From NCBI GenBank assembly GCA_019117205.1, contig DXAC01000109.1, forward strand, positions 1 to 35,275: 35,275 nt of DNA, read 5' to 3'. The translations under genes were made by a program, and so were the position numbers. Below the pieces are notes generated by a model. It was not told where the DNA came from. It saw nothing but the letters and a program-made list of their open reading frames with translations, and made no database searches. Below, in pieces: positions 6,334 through 14,064 of this stretch. Every line of letters starts with the position of its first letter. Position 1 is the stretch's first letter. This DNA is from Candidatus Allofournierella merdigallinarum. Its GTDB lineage: Bacteria; Bacillota; Clostridia; Oscillospirales; Ruminococcaceae.

Positions 6334-7583
6334 CGATCGTGGGCGGCTTTTTCTGTATCCTGCTGGGCACGGCGATGCTGGTGCTCTTTGTGGAGTGCCG
6401 CCTGCCCGCCCGGGTGGTCTGGAGCGCGGCGGCCGTCATCTGCCTTGTGCTGCTGGCGGTGAACTGGCTGGTGCTGGAATGGCTGGGCGACCGGCTTTAT
6501 ACCATACTGTTCCCGCTGATCAACCACCCGCCGCTGCTGCTGTTCACCTTTTTCATCAGCCGGCAGCGGGGCTGGCGACAGATCTTCCAGTTTTTGTCCA
6601 GCGTGCTCTTCTGCTTTTTCGTGCAGCACGCCAGCGGCCTGTTCTACCTGTTGTGCGGCCAGAGAGGCTGGGCGCTGGTGGTGGGCTACGCCGTGGTCAC
6701 CACGCTGGTGCTGTGGCTGTTTTTGACCCGCCTGCGGCCGCTGTATCTGGACATCGTGGAATGGCTGGGCGGCTGGCCGCTGCTGTGCCTGCCGCTGGCC
6801 ATCTACTACGGGGTGATGTTTTTGATGATCCCCGAGGTGGTGGGCAGCTCGTTTTTGAGCACGGTGATCAAGCCCGCGTTCACCCTGCTGGCGGTGAGCG
6901 TCTACGGGGTGCTGGCGGCGCTGTTCGACCTTGTGCGCCGGCAGACCCGTGCCCGGCAGGACGCCGAGCTGGTGGCCATGCAGCGGGATGCGCTGCAGGC
7001 CCGGCTGAACACAGTGGCCGACGCCGAGGAGCGGGTGGCCATCGAGCGCCACGACCTGCGCCACCGGCTGAACACCCTGGCGATGCTGGTGGAGGCGGGG
7101 GACCTGCCGGCGGCCCGGGCGGCCATCGGCGCGGCCAGCCGGCGGCTGGAGGAGACCCAGCGGCACCGCTGGTGCGCCGAGCCCACCCTGAACGCCACCT
7201 TTGACTTTTACTTCGCCCTGGCCCGGCGCCAGGGGGTGCAGGTGGACAGCCGGATGGCCTTTCCCGAAACTCTGCCCGCCCCGGCGGCGGAGCTTTCGGT
7301 GCTCTTTGCCAACGCGCTGGACAACGCCATCCGCGCCTGCGGCGAAGTGCCCGAAGAGCAGCGGACGCTCACCTGCCGGGCCATCGCCCGGCCCCGGCTG
7401 ATGATCGAGGTGTCCAACCCCTGCGCCCGCCCGCTGGTGTGGGACGCGGAGGGCTTCCCGGTGGCGTCCCGGCCGGGCCACGGCACCGGTATGCGCTCCA
7501 TCCGCAGCTTCTGCCGCCAGTACGGCGCGGTGTGCCAGTGCACCTGTGAAAACGGGCGGTTCTGCCTGCGGGTGGCGTTCTGA
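6330..7583 (+). CDS. AgrC-like sensor histidine kinase (GHKL)
   Basis: A 417-residue sensor kinase. The first 200 residues hold about six TM segments with no large external domain, as in AgrC/VirS peptide sensors. A coiled linker at 200-235 leads to the phosphoacceptor motif ERHDLRHRLN (H241), then the GHKL ATPase domain with the N-box LFANALDNAIRAC at about 325-337 and the G-box GHGTGM at 383-388. It overlaps the response regulator by 4 bases and is almost certainly its partner. No AgrB protease or AgrD peptide gene is visible nearby, so the signal is unknown. Transcription ends at the hairpin just downstream. Confidence 0.92.
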   Translation: MTIVGGFFCILLGTAMLVLFVECRLPARVVWSAAAVICLVLLAVNWLVLEWLGDRLYTILFPLINHPPLLLFTFFISRQRGWRQIFQFLSSVLFCFFVQHASGLFYLLCGQRGWALVVGYAVVTTLVLWLFLTRLRPLYLDIVEWLGGWPLLCLPLAIYYGVMFLMIPEVVGSSFLSTVIKPAFTLLAVSVYGVLAALFDLVRRQTRARQDAELVAMQRDALQARLNTVADAEERVAIERHDLRHRLNTLAMLVEAGDLPAARAAIGAASRRLEETQRHRWCAEPTLNATFDFYFALARRQGVQVDSRMAFPETLPAPAAELSVLFANALDNAIRACGEVPEEQRTLTCRAIARPRLMIEVSNPCARPLVWDAEGFPVASRPGHGTGMRSIRSFCRQYGAVCQCTCENGRFCLRVAF

Positions 7584-7609
7584 GCGTATCCGGGCCTTTG
7601 AAGCCGGTA

Positions 7610-7654
7610 AAAAAGCGGGCCCCGCGAAAGCATCTTTCGCGGGGCCCGCTTTTT
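7610..7654. terminator. Bidirectional intrinsic terminator
   Basis: A perfect 21-bp inverted repeat (7610-7630 with 7634-7654, three-base loop) whose outer ends are A5 on one side and T5 on the other. It can therefore terminate both the plus-strand kinase operon and the minus-strand flippase operon, which converge here. Confidence 0.93.
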
Positions 7655-7675
7655 GTTTGTTATTTGAGAGGCGGT

Positions 7676-8902
7676 TCAGCCGAACTGCCGCCGGCATCTG
7701 GCCAGCAGGAAGCCCAGCAGGCAAACCGCCTGCACCCCGATGCCGGCGATGGTGGCAAAGGCCGCGCCGTACACGTCGAAAGCGGACAGCAGCGGCACGC
7801 TGACCAGGGCGGCGGCGGCCAGGCCCGCCAGGTTGCCCAGGATGAGCTCTTTCATGCCCCGGGCGATGGTGAGCAGGTGGCACAGCACCGTGGAGGCCAC
7901 GGTGCAGACGGTGGCGATCACCAGCGGCTGCAGCAGCGGCGCGTAGTCCAGGATCTCCGGGCTGGTGGGGTAGAGGATGGAAAGGCCCCACCGCCCCAGC
8001 AGCGCCGCCCCGGCGGCCCCGGCGGCCCACATGGCCCCCAGCGCCGCCACCAGCAGCAAAAGGCCCCGGAAAAAGCCCGCTTTGTCTTTCCCGCTCCACA
8101 GCCGGGCAAAGGTGGTGATAAAGGGCACAAAGAGATAGATCACCGCCACCTGCAAAAGCAGCACCGGCAGAAACACGTTGTTGAAGTAGCTCATCTTCAC
8201 GGCGCCCAGCATCCGCTCGCAGAAATACCGGGGCACCGAGGGGATGGCGGTGTTCAGCGCGGCGTACACCGCCAGCGGCGCGCACTCGGCCAGCAGCGCC
8301 CTCACGCTGCCCCCCTCCCGGTTTGCCAGGTCCGCCTGCCGCCGGGCCAGGGGGATGTCCACCGCCAGCACATACAAGGCGTTCAGCGCCAGCAGCGCCG
8401 CCAGGGTGAGCACCAGGTCCTTTGTGAAAAGCAGCCCCAGGCCCACCGTGGCGGCGGTGACCAGGCCCCGCACCCCGAAGCTGACGCCCACCACGTCCAG
8501 CCGCTCGGCCTTTTGCAGGTAGCCGTGCCACACATCGGACCAGCTCTCGATCAGCCGGTAGCCGGTGTACAGGGCGATGACCCACCGCTGGGCGGCGGAG
8601 TAGCTGTTCACAAAGGCAAAGACAAGGCAGCCCGCCCCCGCCGCCGTCAGGGTGACATAGCGGCTGAAAAGATAGGTGCGGTCGGCGTATTTGCCCGCGA
8701 GGTCGGACACCTGAAAGGTGCGCATACCGAAGCTGGCCACCGACAGGCAGACGTTGGCGATGGTCATGGCGGTGGCCAGCATCCCGTTGGCGGCAACGCC
8801 CGCCAATGCGGTGACCAGCAGGTTCAGCGCCGCCTGGCACAGGTAAAACAGCAGGCTGCCCGCGGTGTTGAACACAAGATTTTTCCGAAGCTGGGCGTTC
8901 AA
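7676..8902 (-). CDS. Wzx-like polysaccharide flippase (MOP superfamily)
   Basis: A 408-residue protein with about 12 TM segments and the general look of O-antigen/teichuronic flippases, which move undecaprenyl-linked oligosaccharides across the membrane. The N-terminus (MNAQLRKNLVFNTAGSLLFY) with two early helices and the short loop GMRTFQVSD resemble other Wzx-type proteins. The start is a TTG at 8902 with AAAGGAGG about 7 bases upstream. It is the last gene of the minus-strand operon, 13 bases after the surface carbohydrate gene, and ends 22 bases before the shared terminator. Substrate is unknown. A MATE-type exporter is possible, but operon context favours a glycan. Confidence 0.8.
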   Translation of the reverse strand: MNAQLRKNLVFNTAGSLLFYLCQAALNLLVTALAGVAANGMLATAMTIANVCLSVASFGMRTFQVSDLAGKYADRTYLFSRYVTLTAAGAGCLVFAFVNSYSAAQRWVIALYTGYRLIESWSDVWHGYLQKAERLDVVGVSFGVRGLVTAATVGLGLLFTKDLVLTLAALLALNALYVLAVDIPLARRQADLANREGGSVRALLAECAPLAVYAALNTAIPSVPRYFCERMLGAVKMSYFNNVFLPVLLLQVAVIYLFVPFITTFARLWSGKDKAGFFRGLLLLVAALGAMWAAGAAGAALLGRWGLSILYPTSPEILDYAPLLQPLVIATVCTVASTVLCHLLTIARGMKELILGNLAGLAAAALVSVPLLSAFDVYGAAFATIAGIGVQAVCLLGFLLARCRRQFG

Positions 8903-8915
8903 AAGCCCCCCTCCT

Positions 8916-10229
8916 TTACTTCACAAAGGGCGCGATGCGGGCCTCCATGGCCGCGGCGGCGGATTTGGGTACGTACGCCTTTTCCACATAGCCGTAGATG
9001 CGCTGGGCGAAGTCCGCGAGCCGCTTGTGGAAGAAGAACACCTTTTTCGGCTCCAGGCGCAGCGCGAAGAGGATGTGTACCCCCCACAGGGCGAAAAACT
9101 TGAGCCAGTTGAAATGGGGGACAAAGCCCTCGCCCATGGGCGTGTCCTGGGGCGGCTCTTTGTACACCTGCTCCAGCAGGTCCGCCATCCGCTTGTAGGC
9201 GGGGGTGGGGCTGGGGTCGAAGTAGCCCTCGATGACCTCTTTCGCAACGGGGAAAGGGGGCTGGTCCTGGGCCATGGCGGCGGTGAACTCTTCGTAATTT
9301 GTGACGTACTTCGCCCCGGCGTAGATCACCGGGTCGTACTCGTGCTCGATGGGCGCGGGCCGCAGGATGTGACAGCTCTTGCCCGCCATGTACACCTCGG
9401 CGATGGCGGTGCTCATCCAGATGGAGATGGAGTCCGCCGCCACGATCCACTGCTTCACGCTGTCGGAGAAGATCACGTGGAAGTTGGGCCGCTTTTTCGC
9501 AAGTTCGGCCAGCGCCGGGCTGTTCCACTCGCTGGGGTGGCGGCGGTAGACCAGCTCTACCTCCGGGTGGTCGGCCAGGTAGCGGTCGAACCAGTCCAGC
9601 GTTTCGGCCATGCTTACCCGGTTGGTGGCGGCGAAGCCGGAAAAGTCGGTGCCTGCCATCTCGCTGAGCTCTTTTACCTCGGCGTCGGTCATGCTGGCGT
9701 AGCCGAAGCTGGAGATGTACAGGTGCAGTTTCTTTGCGGGGTCCAGCCCGTGCTCGGCGCACAGCTGTTCCTTGGATTTGAAATAGCCCGCAAACTCCGG
9801 GCGCAGAAAGTCCATCATCACCGCGCCGGTGACCGGGGTGTTCTTTGCCTCCATGCCGTGGGCGATGAGCCGGTCGGCGGTGCGCCGGCCCCAGCAGGTC
9901 TGCACGCACTTTTTGGCGTTGCCGTTCATGTTGAACCAGTCGCCCGCCTCCTGGGTGTCGCTGAGCATCTGCTCCCAGTGCAGGTTCACGATCCGCTGGC
10001 ACCGGCCGATGTTGTTGTACACGTGGCTGTTGATGGCCTCATTGTCGTACATGCAGCTGGAAATGAGCACCCGGGGCTTTTTCCAGGTGAAGTATTTCAG
10101 CTTTTTCCGGTCCAGCAGCTGGCGGATCTCGGCGGTGTAGCCCCGGCGCTCCAGCTCCAGCTTTAACAGCAGGTCGCTTTCGTACTCCCGCACCGTGTGC
10201 TCGTACAAGATCAAAAAATCAAGGCCCAT
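8916..10229 (-). CDS. Surface carbohydrate biosynthesis protein, GT-B-like
   Basis: A 437-residue cytoplasmic protein resembling the 'surface carbohydrate biosynthesis protein' group related to Kdo and CDP-glycerol transferases (GT-B fold). The N-terminal half starts LDFLILYEHTVREYESD and contains the repeated short strand/helix pattern of a Rossmann domain. The C-terminal half has YRRHPSEW (about 238-245) and a nucleotide-site-like stretch DSISIWMSTAIAEVYMAGK, where GT-B enzymes hold the conserved Glu near the end of the donor site. Donor and acceptor cannot be assigned. It is the only candidate cytoplasmic glycosyltransferase in the window, between the SGNH gene (18-base gap) and the flippase gene. 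Confidence 0.68.
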   Translation of the reverse strand: MGLDFLILYEHTVREYESDLLLKLELERRGYTAEIRQLLDRKKLKYFTWKKPRVLISSCMYDNEAINSHVYNNIGRCQRIVNLHWEQMLSDTQEAGDWFNMNGNAKKCVQTCWGRRTADRLIAHGMEAKNTPVTGAVMMDFLRPEFAGYFKSKEQLCAEHGLDPAKKLHLYISSFGYASMTDAEVKELSEMAGTDFSGFAATNRVSMAETLDWFDRYLADHPEVELVYRRHPSEWNSPALAELAKKRPNFHVIFSDSVKQWIVAADSISIWMSTAIAEVYMAGKSCHILRPAPIEHEYDPVIYAGAKYVTNYEEFTAAMAQDQPPFPVAKEVIEGYFDPSPTPAYKRMADLLEQVYKEPPQDTPMGEGFVPHFNWLKFFALWGVHILFALRLEPKKVFFFHKRLADFAQRIYGYVEKAYVPKSAAAAMEARIAPFVK

Positions 10230-10247
10230 GGCGGCCCGCCTCCCTTT

Positions 10248-11198
10248 TTATCCAATGTCGGTGAACAGCTGGCCGGCCCACTGGGGCAGGCCGTAGCGGG
10301 TGTCCAGATGGAACCCGTCGAAGAACTGGGTGTCGTCGTCAAAGTCCGGGCGGTTTTGCCACTCGTAGTCCAGCACGACAAAGCCGTACTCCTCCGCCCA
10401 GTCTGCCAGCTGCGGCAGGAACTCGCCGGCCATGGCCTCGTCGATGCCAAAGGGCATACAGGCGTCGGTGAGCACGATGTCCGCCATGGGGGGCAGCACC
10501 ACCGTCAGCGCAACGCCCTTTTCCCGGCAGGCGGCGGCCATCTGGCAAAAGCGGGCCAGCTGCTCTTCGTTGAGCCGCCAGCCCCTGCACCGGGGCAAAA
10601 GGGCCTCGGGGTAGGTGGCAAGGCGGGTGTGCAGGTCGTACACGGTGCCGTCCGCCCCGGTGTAATCTTCGGGATACATCCAGTCGCCGGTCTCCTCGTC
10701 CGAGCCGCCGGGGATGCCCTGCAGCCGCTCGGACAGGGCGGTGAGCATGTTCACGTTGTATTCCAGGTTGAACATGTAGGCCAGGGGGTTGGTGAGGGTG
10801 GTTTCCAGGGTGCTCATCCGGTCGGCGTCGTAGGTCTCGGTGACGGTGTAAAAGGACAGGCCGAACACCACTTCCTCCAGGTCCGGGTTTTGCTCCAGCG
10901 CCCAGTTCACCACGTCCACCCCCTCCCGCAGGGAGGCGCCGCCGAAAGCCAGGTTCTGCCAGGGCCGGCCGCTGACTGTTTCCACCTGCTCCATGTCGAA
11001 GTGAGCCAGGCGGGAGTCCCCCACGATGATGCGGGGCCCGGGGTCGGCGGTGTAGGCTTTCAGGCGGGCCACCGGGGCCTCGCTGGAGGTGGAGGCTTTC
11101 AGGCCGAAGTAGTTGTTGGGCTCAAAGGCGGCGAAGACGCAGAAATACGCCGCCACCGGCAGCGCCAGCAGCGCCAGCTTTTTCAGGATATCGCCCAT
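10248..11198 (-). CDS. SGNH-type O-acyltransferase partner of MBOAT (AlgX/DltD-like role)
   Basis: A 316-residue protein with one N-terminal TM helix (about residues 5-24) and an extracytoplasmic domain. The SGNH signatures are readable: GDSR at about 60-63 carries the candidate nucleophile Ser, and FFDGFHLD at about 295-302 supplies the Asp and His of the triad. Proteins of this layout next to an MBOAT gene receive an acyl group from the MBOAT channel and place it on a surface polymer. The gene lies 18 bases after the MBOAT gene on the same strand. The start at 11198 follows AAAGGAGG. Acceptor and acyl group (probably acetyl) are inferred only. Confidence 0.8.
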   Translation of the reverse strand: MGDILKKLALLALPVAAYFCVFAAFEPNNYFGLKASTSSEAPVARLKAYTADPGPRIIVGDSRLAHFDMEQVETVSGRPWQNLAFGGASLREGVDVVNWALEQNPDLEEVVFGLSFYTVTETYDADRMSTLETTLTNPLAYMFNLEYNVNMLTALSERLQGIPGGSDEETGDWMYPEDYTGADGTVYDLHTRLATYPEALLPRCRGWRLNEEQLARFCQMAAACREKGVALTVVLPPMADIVLTDACMPFGIDEAMAGEFLPQLADWAEEYGFVVLDYEWQNRPDFDDDTQFFDGFHLDTRYGLPQWAGQLFTDIG

Positions 11199-11216
11199 TG
11201 CCGCGCCTCCTTTCCC

Positions 11217-12761
11217 TTAAAATCCGCCGTAGGCGAAGCTCGCGCCGCCAAAGCCGCCGCTGGCCATGAGCAGGCCCCCGAAGATGGCCAGCACCAGCGC
11301 GTAGTACAGTGCCCAGCGCACGGCCCCTTTCTGGCTTTGCAGCACCAGCTCGGCGCTCTGGTTCTTATAATGGAACGCCCGCTGCCAGTCCAGCCAGACC
11401 GCCAGCGCCAGGGTAAAGGCCGCAAAGACGCACCAGGCCGCCGCCATCAGGTTTTGAGCGTAGAAGCCGTCCAGCACCGCCTGCCAGCTCTCGGCGGCAA
11501 AGCGGGCGGGGCTCCAGCCACGGCAAAGGCCCGCCAGCACGGCGAACGCCTGGCCTAAGCCGGCGCCGCCCACGTTGGAGCCGGCGGCGAAAAAGACCAT
11601 GCCAAAGGCCCACAGCGCGAACACCCCGGCCCGCTTGGCCCAGAGCAGGCGGGCGGGGGCTTTCTTTTTGGGCTTGCCGAATTTCTGGTGGATGAGCTCC
11701 TCCCCCGCCCGGTAGACGCCCTGCAAAAAGCCCCAGACCACGAAAGGCAGGGTGCTGCCGTGCCAGAAGCCGGACACAAAGAACACCAGAAAGACGCACA
11801 CCACCGGCGAAAGGCGGCTCACCCGCCGGCCCAAAAGGGGCAGTTTGGAGGCGTCCGCCCAGACGAGGGGGGTGAACAGGTAGTCCTGCAGCCAGCCGGA
11901 AAGGCTGATGTGCCACCGGCTCCAAAAGCCGGAGAAGTTGGTGGCGAAAAAGGGCGTTTTGAAGTTTTCGGGGATGTCCAGCCCCAGCAAAAGGGCGCTG
12001 GCGCGGGCCATCTCGGAGTAGCCGGCAAAATCAAAGTAGAGGTACAGGGTGTAGCCCACCGTGGCCGCCAAAAGGGCCGCCCCGCCGTGGGAGGCGGCGT
12101 CGGCGTAAACGGGCTGGACGTACATCATCAGCACGTCCGCCACCGCCACCTTTTTGAAAAGGCCCAAAGCGAACAGCTGCATCGACCGCACGGTGCGGCC
12201 CCGGTCGAAGCGGTGCGCGGTCCGCAGCTGGGGCAGCACCAGCCTGGCCCGGCAGATGGGCCCGGCGGTGATGGTGCCGAAAAAGCAGAGGAAAGCCGCC
12301 AGACGCACAAAATTCTCCTCCGGCTCCATGTCGCCCCGGGCCACGTCCACCAGATAGCTCACGGCGGCAAAGGTGTAAAAGCTGATGCCCAGGGGAAAGG
12401 GCAGGGAGTGGAGGACGCCGGGGGCCAGCGGCAGCACCGGCACAAGGAAGTTGAAATACTTGAACACCGCCAGCACCGCCAGCAGGGCGACGATGGCGGC
12501 GGCCAGCAGCCGGCCCCTTTTCTCCCTTTTGGCCAGGGCGAGGCCGGCCCGCCAGACAAACAGGCACACCGCCGCCAGCACCGCCAGCGGCACCAGGGGC
12601 CAGGCGCCGGGCCAGTCGGCCCCGTCGGGGCGGTTCAGCCAGTAGAAAAGGACGCTCGCCGCCAGCAAAAGGCCGCTCTGCAGCCGGCCGGGGCAGACTT
12701 TCAGATACAAAAAGGCCACCACGGGCAGAAACGCGAAGTAGGAAAAACTCTGAAAACTCAC
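11217..12761 (-). CDS. MBOAT family O-acyltransferase (AlgI/DltB-like)
   Basis: A 514-residue polytopic membrane protein. The MBOAT core is clear: FYTFAAVSYLVDV near 165, YLYFDFAGYSEMA with the family DFxGYSxMA motif near 250, RWHISLSGWLQDYLF near 300, and the active-site histidine in FWHGSTLPFVVWG near 350. MBOAT proteins of this branch move acyl groups from cytoplasmic CoA or carrier donors through the membrane to an extracytoplasmic acceptor. The GTG start at 12761 is 8 bases from AAAGGAGG, and a strong promoter lies about 45 bases upstream. It heads the operon MBOAT, SGNH, GT-B-like, flippase, suggesting acylation of the glycan built by that operon. Confidence 0.93.
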   Translation of the reverse strand: MSFQSFSYFAFLPVVAFLYLKVCPGRLQSGLLLAASVLFYWLNRPDGADWPGAWPLVPLAVLAAVCLFVWRAGLALAKREKRGRLLAAAIVALLAVLAVFKYFNFLVPVLPLAPGVLHSLPFPLGISFYTFAAVSYLVDVARGDMEPEENFVRLAAFLCFFGTITAGPICRARLVLPQLRTAHRFDRGRTVRSMQLFALGLFKKVAVADVLMMYVQPVYADAASHGGAALLAATVGYTLYLYFDFAGYSEMARASALLLGLDIPENFKTPFFATNFSGFWSRWHISLSGWLQDYLFTPLVWADASKLPLLGRRVSRLSPVVCVFLVFFVSGFWHGSTLPFVVWGFLQGVYRAGEELIHQKFGKPKKKAPARLLWAKRAGVFALWAFGMVFFAAGSNVGGAGLGQAFAVLAGLCRGWSPARFAAESWQAVLDGFYAQNLMAAAWCVFAAFTLALAVWLDWQRAFHYKNQSAELVLQSQKGAVRWALYYALVLAIFGGLLMASGGFGGASFAYGGF

Positions 12762-12804
12762 CCGGCTGGCCTCCTTTCGGGCACAATAACCCAGTATCTA
12801 AGTT

Positions 12805-12833
12805 ATTATACCTGTTTTGCACGGCGGTGTAAA
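12805..12833 (-). promoter_or_regulatory. Promoter of the MBOAT-flippase operon
   Basis: On the minus strand TTTACA (12833-12828) and TATAAT (12810-12805) are separated by exactly 17 bases. It points away from the nonulosonate operon promoter, whose -35 box begins 29 bases away. Confidence 0.85.
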
Positions 12834-12861
12834 GCCCGGCGGCGCACCAGGGCCAAGGCGG

Positions 12862-12890
12862 TTGAAATCCGGCGGTAAATGGGGTATACT
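12862..12890 (+). promoter_or_regulatory. Promoter of the legionaminic acid/GT-C operon
   Basis: TTGAAA (12862-12867) and TATACT (12885-12890) are spaced by exactly 17 bases, giving a start near 12897 and a 5' leader of about 55 bases before legB. No other convincing promoter was seen across the following 22 kb, so it probably drives the whole operon. Confidence 0.82.
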
Positions 12891-12950
12891 GTTAGGGAAT
12901 GTAATGGACAAAACCGGGCTTTTGCCCGTCACCCGAAAAGGAGCGCGGAT

Positions 12951-13934
12951 ATGGCACACACCGTTATGGTCACCGGAGCGGACGGCTTCATCGGCAGCCA
13001 CCTCACAGAGGAGCTGGTGAAAAAGGGCGAAAGGGTCAAGGCGTTTTGCCTGTACAACTCCTTTGGCACCTGGGGCTGGCTGGACACCCTGCCCCCCGAG
13101 ATCAAAAACGAGATCGAGGTGTTCATGGGGGACGTGCGCGACCCCAACGGGGTGCGCTGCGCCATGGAGGGCCAGCAGATCGTCTACCATCTGGCGGCGC
13201 TGATCGCCATCCCGTTCAGCTACCACAGCCCGGACAGCTATGTGGACACCAACATCAAGGGTACCCTGAACGTGCTCAACGCCGCCCGGCAGGTGGGCAC
13301 CGAGCATCTTCTGGTCACCTCCACCAGCGAGGTCTATGGCACCGCCCAGTATACGCCCATCGACGAAAAGCACCCGTTCCAGGGCCAGAGCCCCTACTCC
13401 GCCACCAAGATCGGGGCGGACCGGCTGGCCGAGAGCTTCTGGCGCAGCTTTGAACTGCCGGTGACCATCGTGCGGCCGTTCAACACCTACGGCCCCCGCC
13501 AGAGCGCCCGGGCGGTGATCCCCACCATCATCACCCAGCTGCTGGCGGGCCGCACCGAGATAAAGCTGGGCAGCCTGGAGCCCACACGGGACTTCAACTA
13601 TGTCAAGGACACCGCCGCCGGCTTCATGGCCCTGGGCGACTGCGAGGCCGCCATCGGCCAGGAGGTGAACATCGCCACCGGCGTGGAGCACTCCATCGGC
13701 GACCTTGCAAGGGAGCTCATCCGCCAGATCAACCCCCAGGCGCAGATCGTCTGCGACGCCCAGCGCCTGCGCCCGAAAGACAGCGAGGTGGAGCGCCTGC
13801 TGGGCGACGCGTCCAAGATGCACCAGCTCACCGGCTGGAAGCCAGCTTACACCTTTGAGCAGGGCCTGGCGGCCACCATCGAGTTTTTGCGGAACAACAT
13901 GGAGCGCTACAAGCCCGACGTGTATAATCTGTAA
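12951..13934 (+). CDS. legB: LegB-type UDP/GDP-GlcNAc 4,6-dehydratase (SDR)
   Basis: A 327-residue extended short-chain dehydrogenase. The NAD-binding motif TGADGFIG is at residues 8-15, the TSTSEVYG active-site segment at 123-130 and the YxxxK pair at Y149/K153. LegB enzymes remove water from a nucleotide-linked GlcNAc to form a 4-keto-6-deoxy sugar, the first dedicated step to legionaminic acid. Residues 34-45 (LYNSFGTWGWLD) and PFSYHSPDSYVDTN resemble the LegB group more than PseB. The ATG at 12951 has AAAAGGAG 7 bases upstream. It is the first gene of the operon; LegC, LegI, LegG and LegF lie further along. Whether the nucleotide is UDP or GDP is not visible here, though the PtmE-like gene hints at GDP. 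Confidence 0.9.
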   Translation: MAHTVMVTGADGFIGSHLTEELVKKGERVKAFCLYNSFGTWGWLDTLPPEIKNEIEVFMGDVRDPNGVRCAMEGQQIVYHLAALIAIPFSYHSPDSYVDTNIKGTLNVLNAARQVGTEHLLVTSTSEVYGTAQYTPIDEKHPFQGQSPYSATKIGADRLAESFWRSFELPVTIVRPFNTYGPRQSARAVIPTIITQLLAGRTEIKLGSLEPTRDFNYVKDTAAGFMALGDCEAAIGQEVNIATGVEHSIGDLARELIRQINPQAQIVCDAQRLRPKDSEVERLLGDASKMHQLTGWKPAYTFEQGLAATIEFLRNNMERYKPDVYNL

Positions 13935-13939
13935 AAAGC

Positions 13940-13957
13940 GCCCGGCCGTTGCCGGGC
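13940..13957 (+). other. Intercistronic hairpin after legB
   Basis: GCCCGGC (13940-13946) and GCCGGGC (13951-13957) form a 7-bp stem with loop CGTT. It is followed by TGTTCC rather than a T run, so it is not a typical terminator. It lies in the longest gap of the operon (about 130 bases) and might cause partial attenuation or mark an RNA-processing site. Confidence 0.35.
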
Positions 13958-14064
13958 TGTTCCGGCTGCCGGGCGGCCCCTTTCGGGAGGCCGGCCCGGC
14001 ATATGCCGTTTCTAAAGGCCCCTTTTCCGCCCGGGGCCGCAGAAAAACAAGGTGAGGTTTTTTC

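Noticed and set aside
6189-8840. Very long antisense open frame (883 codons, minus strand) across the kinase and flippase genes
   Set aside because: It lies opposite the kinase and then in another frame of the flippase gene, runs through the 21-bp bidirectional terminator, has no ribosome site and gives a low-complexity Arg/Gly/Pro/His-rich protein. It is a by-product of high GC content.
13923-13928. TATAAT inside the last codons of legB as a possible internal promoter
   Set aside because: There is no -35-like hexamer 16-18 bases upstream and the TG is directly adjacent to the hexamer instead of one base away. The bases encode the conserved C-terminal Val-Tyr-Asn-Leu.
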